Shown one piece after another: positions 62,016-64,000 of a DNA stretch of 64,000 bases (the first letter of the stretch is position 1; each line of letters starts with the position of its first letter). Both the position numbers and the translations under genes were made by a program. The notes beneath the pieces were generated by a model that searched no databases, was not told where the DNA came from, and saw only the letters and a program-made list of their open reading frames with translations. Origin of the DNA: JAIVHA01 sp965367295 (GTDB taxonomy: Bacteria > Pseudomonadota > Gammaproteobacteria > DSM-19610); assembly GCA_965367295.1 (NCBI GenBank), contig CBDUHN010000005.1:1-64000 (forward strand). Direction: 5' to 3'.

Positions 62016-64000
62016 CTACCGGCAGGTGGACAGATAGCGGGCCGCCGGTCCCTTGCAGGGATCAGCGGTAAAGCGGGGTTCTTCCGCGGGGACTGACTCA
62101 GTTTCTTCAGCAGCCGCATCGGCGGCGGCCTCCCGCACGCCCGCATCCGGAGCGGTGGAGGCTTCCACGATCAACGTGGTCTCCCGGGCTGGTGACAGTG
62201 TAGCAGCGAGGGATTCCTGCGCGATGCCCTCGCTCCCCCGCACACCCTCCTGCGGCACCGTCGTCGCTGGTGCAGGAGAGACGTCCGGTTCCGGCACCAC
62301 GCCTGGCGATGGGGCCACTGCCTCCTGAGGCACCGGCCCGTCGGGGGTCAGCGTGATCGGTTCTGGCCAGACAACCAATGGAACCTCGTCGGCTTCTGCT
62401 GGCGCCACTGGCTGCGGGGTGGGAGCAAGGGCCGGTTTCGCGACCTCCCGTAACGGCGCGGAGACAGGATCGGGAGACGTCTTGACCAGGGAAGCCGGGG
62501 CCAGCCCGGTATCCACACCCGCCGGTTTCGAAATCGCCGGTGTCTCCTCCATAACCTCCCCCTGCTCCGGGTCTTCCTGCTCCAGAACCGGCAGTGCCGC
62601 CGGGAGTGGCGCGGTTACCGGTGCCTCTGTAGACGCGGGTGCTGGTGCCGGCGCCGGCTCAGCTACCGTCACGACCGGGCGCCGTTGGACAATCCCTTCC
62701 CATTTGTCCGGCTCCGGTTTTTGCTCCCCAGTATCGGGCAGGGCAGGAACAATCTTCTCGACCCCGGAAGGCACAACAGCCGGGGCCACAATGGCCTCCA
62801 CCGGCTGGGAGCCCGGATACCAGTAGACCACCCCACCCCCCGCCAGCAGCACTACCACAAGGCCGGCCACGCGCCACAGACCGGGTTTCGCTGTTGTGGT
62901 GGCTTCCATCGCTGGCGTCACCGGCGGCGGTGCGTGCTCCGCAACCGCAGATATCGCCTGCGGCTCCGCGGCTACCGGCACATGAGTACGCTGCGGCTCC
63001 CGCAACGCGGTCGGGACCGCACTATCGGCCAGCCGGCGCAGCCATTCGGCATCGCCCTCCGGCACCGGAACGGCCAAATCAGAGGACCCGGCGGTCTCGG
63101 CCGGCTCAGCATCCGGCACCGACACCGGCTCAGCCGGCGCCGACGTCAAAATCTCGGGTTCGGCAGGCGCTGCCGTACCCTCCGTCACTCTCGCCGCTTC
63201 GCCCGAGGTAACAATGGCCACCCGGTCCACACCCCCCTCATTCACCGCCGGCGCAGGCTCTTCCGGCTGCGATACGGCGCTCGGTGTTGCAGTGGGCGCC
63301 GGGGCGGCCTGCGCGATGTCCCCCACCGGAGATGCTGCCTCCACCGGCAGGGAGGTTTCCCGCACCACGCTCAGGGCCCGAATATGTTCCACCGCTTCCA
63401 GCGGTGGGGCCATGGCCGCCAACCGCAAGGCCGGTGGCGCACCGGAAGACTGGCGTTCACGCACCACGGCATGCACGATCTCCTCACCGATGACCGCATT
63501 GCCCTCGGCATAGCCATAGACCAGGGCGGTATCGCAAAGCAGATTGATGACACGGGGTATGCCGCCACTGTAGCGATACACCGAGGCCGCCGCCTCCGGG
63601 GTAAACAGCTGCGGATCCGCACCGGCCACCAGAATGCGATGACGGATGTACTGGAGCGTGTCGTCGCGCCCCAGGGGGGCCAGATGGAAATCCATCAGGA
63701 TACGCTGTGCAAACTGGGCCAGTTCAGGACGTTTCAGGGTATCGCGCAGGCCGGCCTGCCCAACCAGGATCACCTGCAGCACCTGGTGTTTGTCGGCATT
63801 CACATTGGACAGCATACGCAGCTCTTCGAGGGCGTCCACGGTCAGATTCTGGGCCTCGTCAACGATCAGCACCGTGCGACGACCGCGACCATACTGCTGG
63901 ATGACGAAATCGATAAAGCGCTCATGCTGCTCCACCGGGCTGCCTCCGCCGCGCAGTCCATAGGCCATCAATATCCAGTCCATCAACTCGCCGAAGCTAT
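62016..64000 (-). CDS. ExeA/GspA-like AAA ATPase, N-terminus cut by window end
   Basis: At least 661 residues; the frame runs off the window, so the Walker A motif is missing. Walker B is TVLIVDEAQNL. The AAA domain is followed by a proline-, alanine- and glutamate-rich region with one membrane segment (LVVVLLAGGGVVYWY). The end is DPCKGPAARYLSTCR, shared with the protein at 40722. Members of this family couple ATP to envelope assembly, as ExeA does for the secretin of type II secretion. Downstream is 100 bases from the M16 gene. Confidence 0.82.
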   Translation of the reverse strand, partial: SFGELMDWILMAYGLRGGGSPVEQHERFIDFVIQQYGRGRRTVLIVDEAQNLTVDALEELRMLSNVNADKHQVLQVILVGQAGLRDTLKRPELAQFAQRILMDFHLAPLGRDDTLQYIRHRILVAGADPQLFTPEAAASVYRYSGGIPRVINLLCDTALVYGYAEGNAVIGEEIVHAVVRERQSSGAPPALRLAAMAPPLEAVEHIRALSVVRETSLPVEAASPVGDIAQAAPAPTATPSAVSQPEEPAPAVNEGGVDRVAIVTSGEAARVTEGTAAPAEPEILTSAPAEPVSVPDAEPAETAGSSDLAVPVPEGDAEWLRRLADSAVPTALREPQRTHVPVAAEPQAISAVAEHAPPPVTPAMEATTTAKPGLWRVAGLVVVLLAGGGVVYWYPGSQPVEAIVAPAVVPSGVEKIVPALPDTGEQKPEPDKWEGIVQRRPVVTVAEPAPAPAPASTEAPVTAPLPAALPVLEQEDPEQGEVMEETPAISKPAGVDTGLAPASLVKTSPDPVSAPLREVAKPALAPTPQPVAPAEADEVPLVVWPEPITLTPDGPVPQEAVAPSPGVVPEPDVSPAPATTVPQEGVRGSEGIAQESLAATLSPARETTLIVEASTAPDAGVREAAADAAAEETESVPAEEPRFTADPCKGPAARYLSTCR

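Overview
The window reads as chromosomal DNA of a sulfur-oxidising gammaproteobacterium, probably near Chromatiales or Ectothiorhodospiraceae. Evidence for sulfur metabolism is dsrA and dsrB, a DsrC-like protein with both C-terminal cysteines, a persulfide-dioxygenase-type hydrolase beside a cNMP/rhodanese protein, and a two-domain sulfurtransferase. Gammaproteobacterial housekeeping genes (hrpB, zapE, efpL, purT, uup, YcgL, DUF2333) surround them. A PEP-CTERM protein implies an exosortase system elsewhere in the genome. No transposase, integrase, rRNA or CRISPR array was seen. The only classical RNA genes are three tRNAs ahead of tuf.

Layout. 1-550: tRNA-Tyr, tRNA-Gly and tRNA-Thr leading into tuf (minus strand). 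0.8-8.7 kb: ugd, then an ECF sigma operon (VWA lipoprotein, sigma factor, membrane protein, sulfurtransferase) with a candidate self-recognised promoter, and an EamA transporter behind a terminator-like hairpin. 8.4-23.8 kb: mixed metabolism and small unknowns, including a cupin-DnaJ fusion, uup, glutamate dehydrogenase, a Kef-type antiporter, an orphan ParS/MbcA-type antitoxin-like protein and a ferredoxin-like reductase. 23.9-27.7 kb: cold-shock protein, two small genes, persulfide hydrolase and cNMP-rhodanese protein. 27.7-38.6 kb: purT, PilZ protein, efpL, hrpB, SlyD-like isomerase, selO, a DsrC-like gene and a DUF2914 protein. 38.7-44.7 kb: a porin with a small PstS-like protein, a membrane protein with an unusual Cys-containing tail, zapE, YcgL, HIT protein and xthA.

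44.8-58.9 kb is the most interesting stretch. It holds a PEP-CTERM gene with a -24/-12 promoter and a five-gene operon (thermostable-hemolysin-type acyltransferase-like protein, AMP-ligase-like protein, haem-oxygenase-like diiron oxidase, TPR protein, SDR) also with a -24/-12 promoter and an upstream inverted repeat. Next come a second PstS-like/porin pair and a divergent sensor kinase with an NtrC-family sigma-54 activator. Last is an isolated dsrAB pair preceded by a very small gene and an FNR-like box. Decayed 3' copies of xthA and of an NtrC-type regulator lie beyond the PEP-CTERM gene and beyond dsrAB respectively, which suggests that both cargoes arrived by insertion or partial duplication.

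58.9-64 kb: a large M16 peptidase, and an ExeA-like ATPase cut by the window end. The ATPase ends in the same Cys-x10-Cys tail as the membrane protein at 40.7-41.7 kb.
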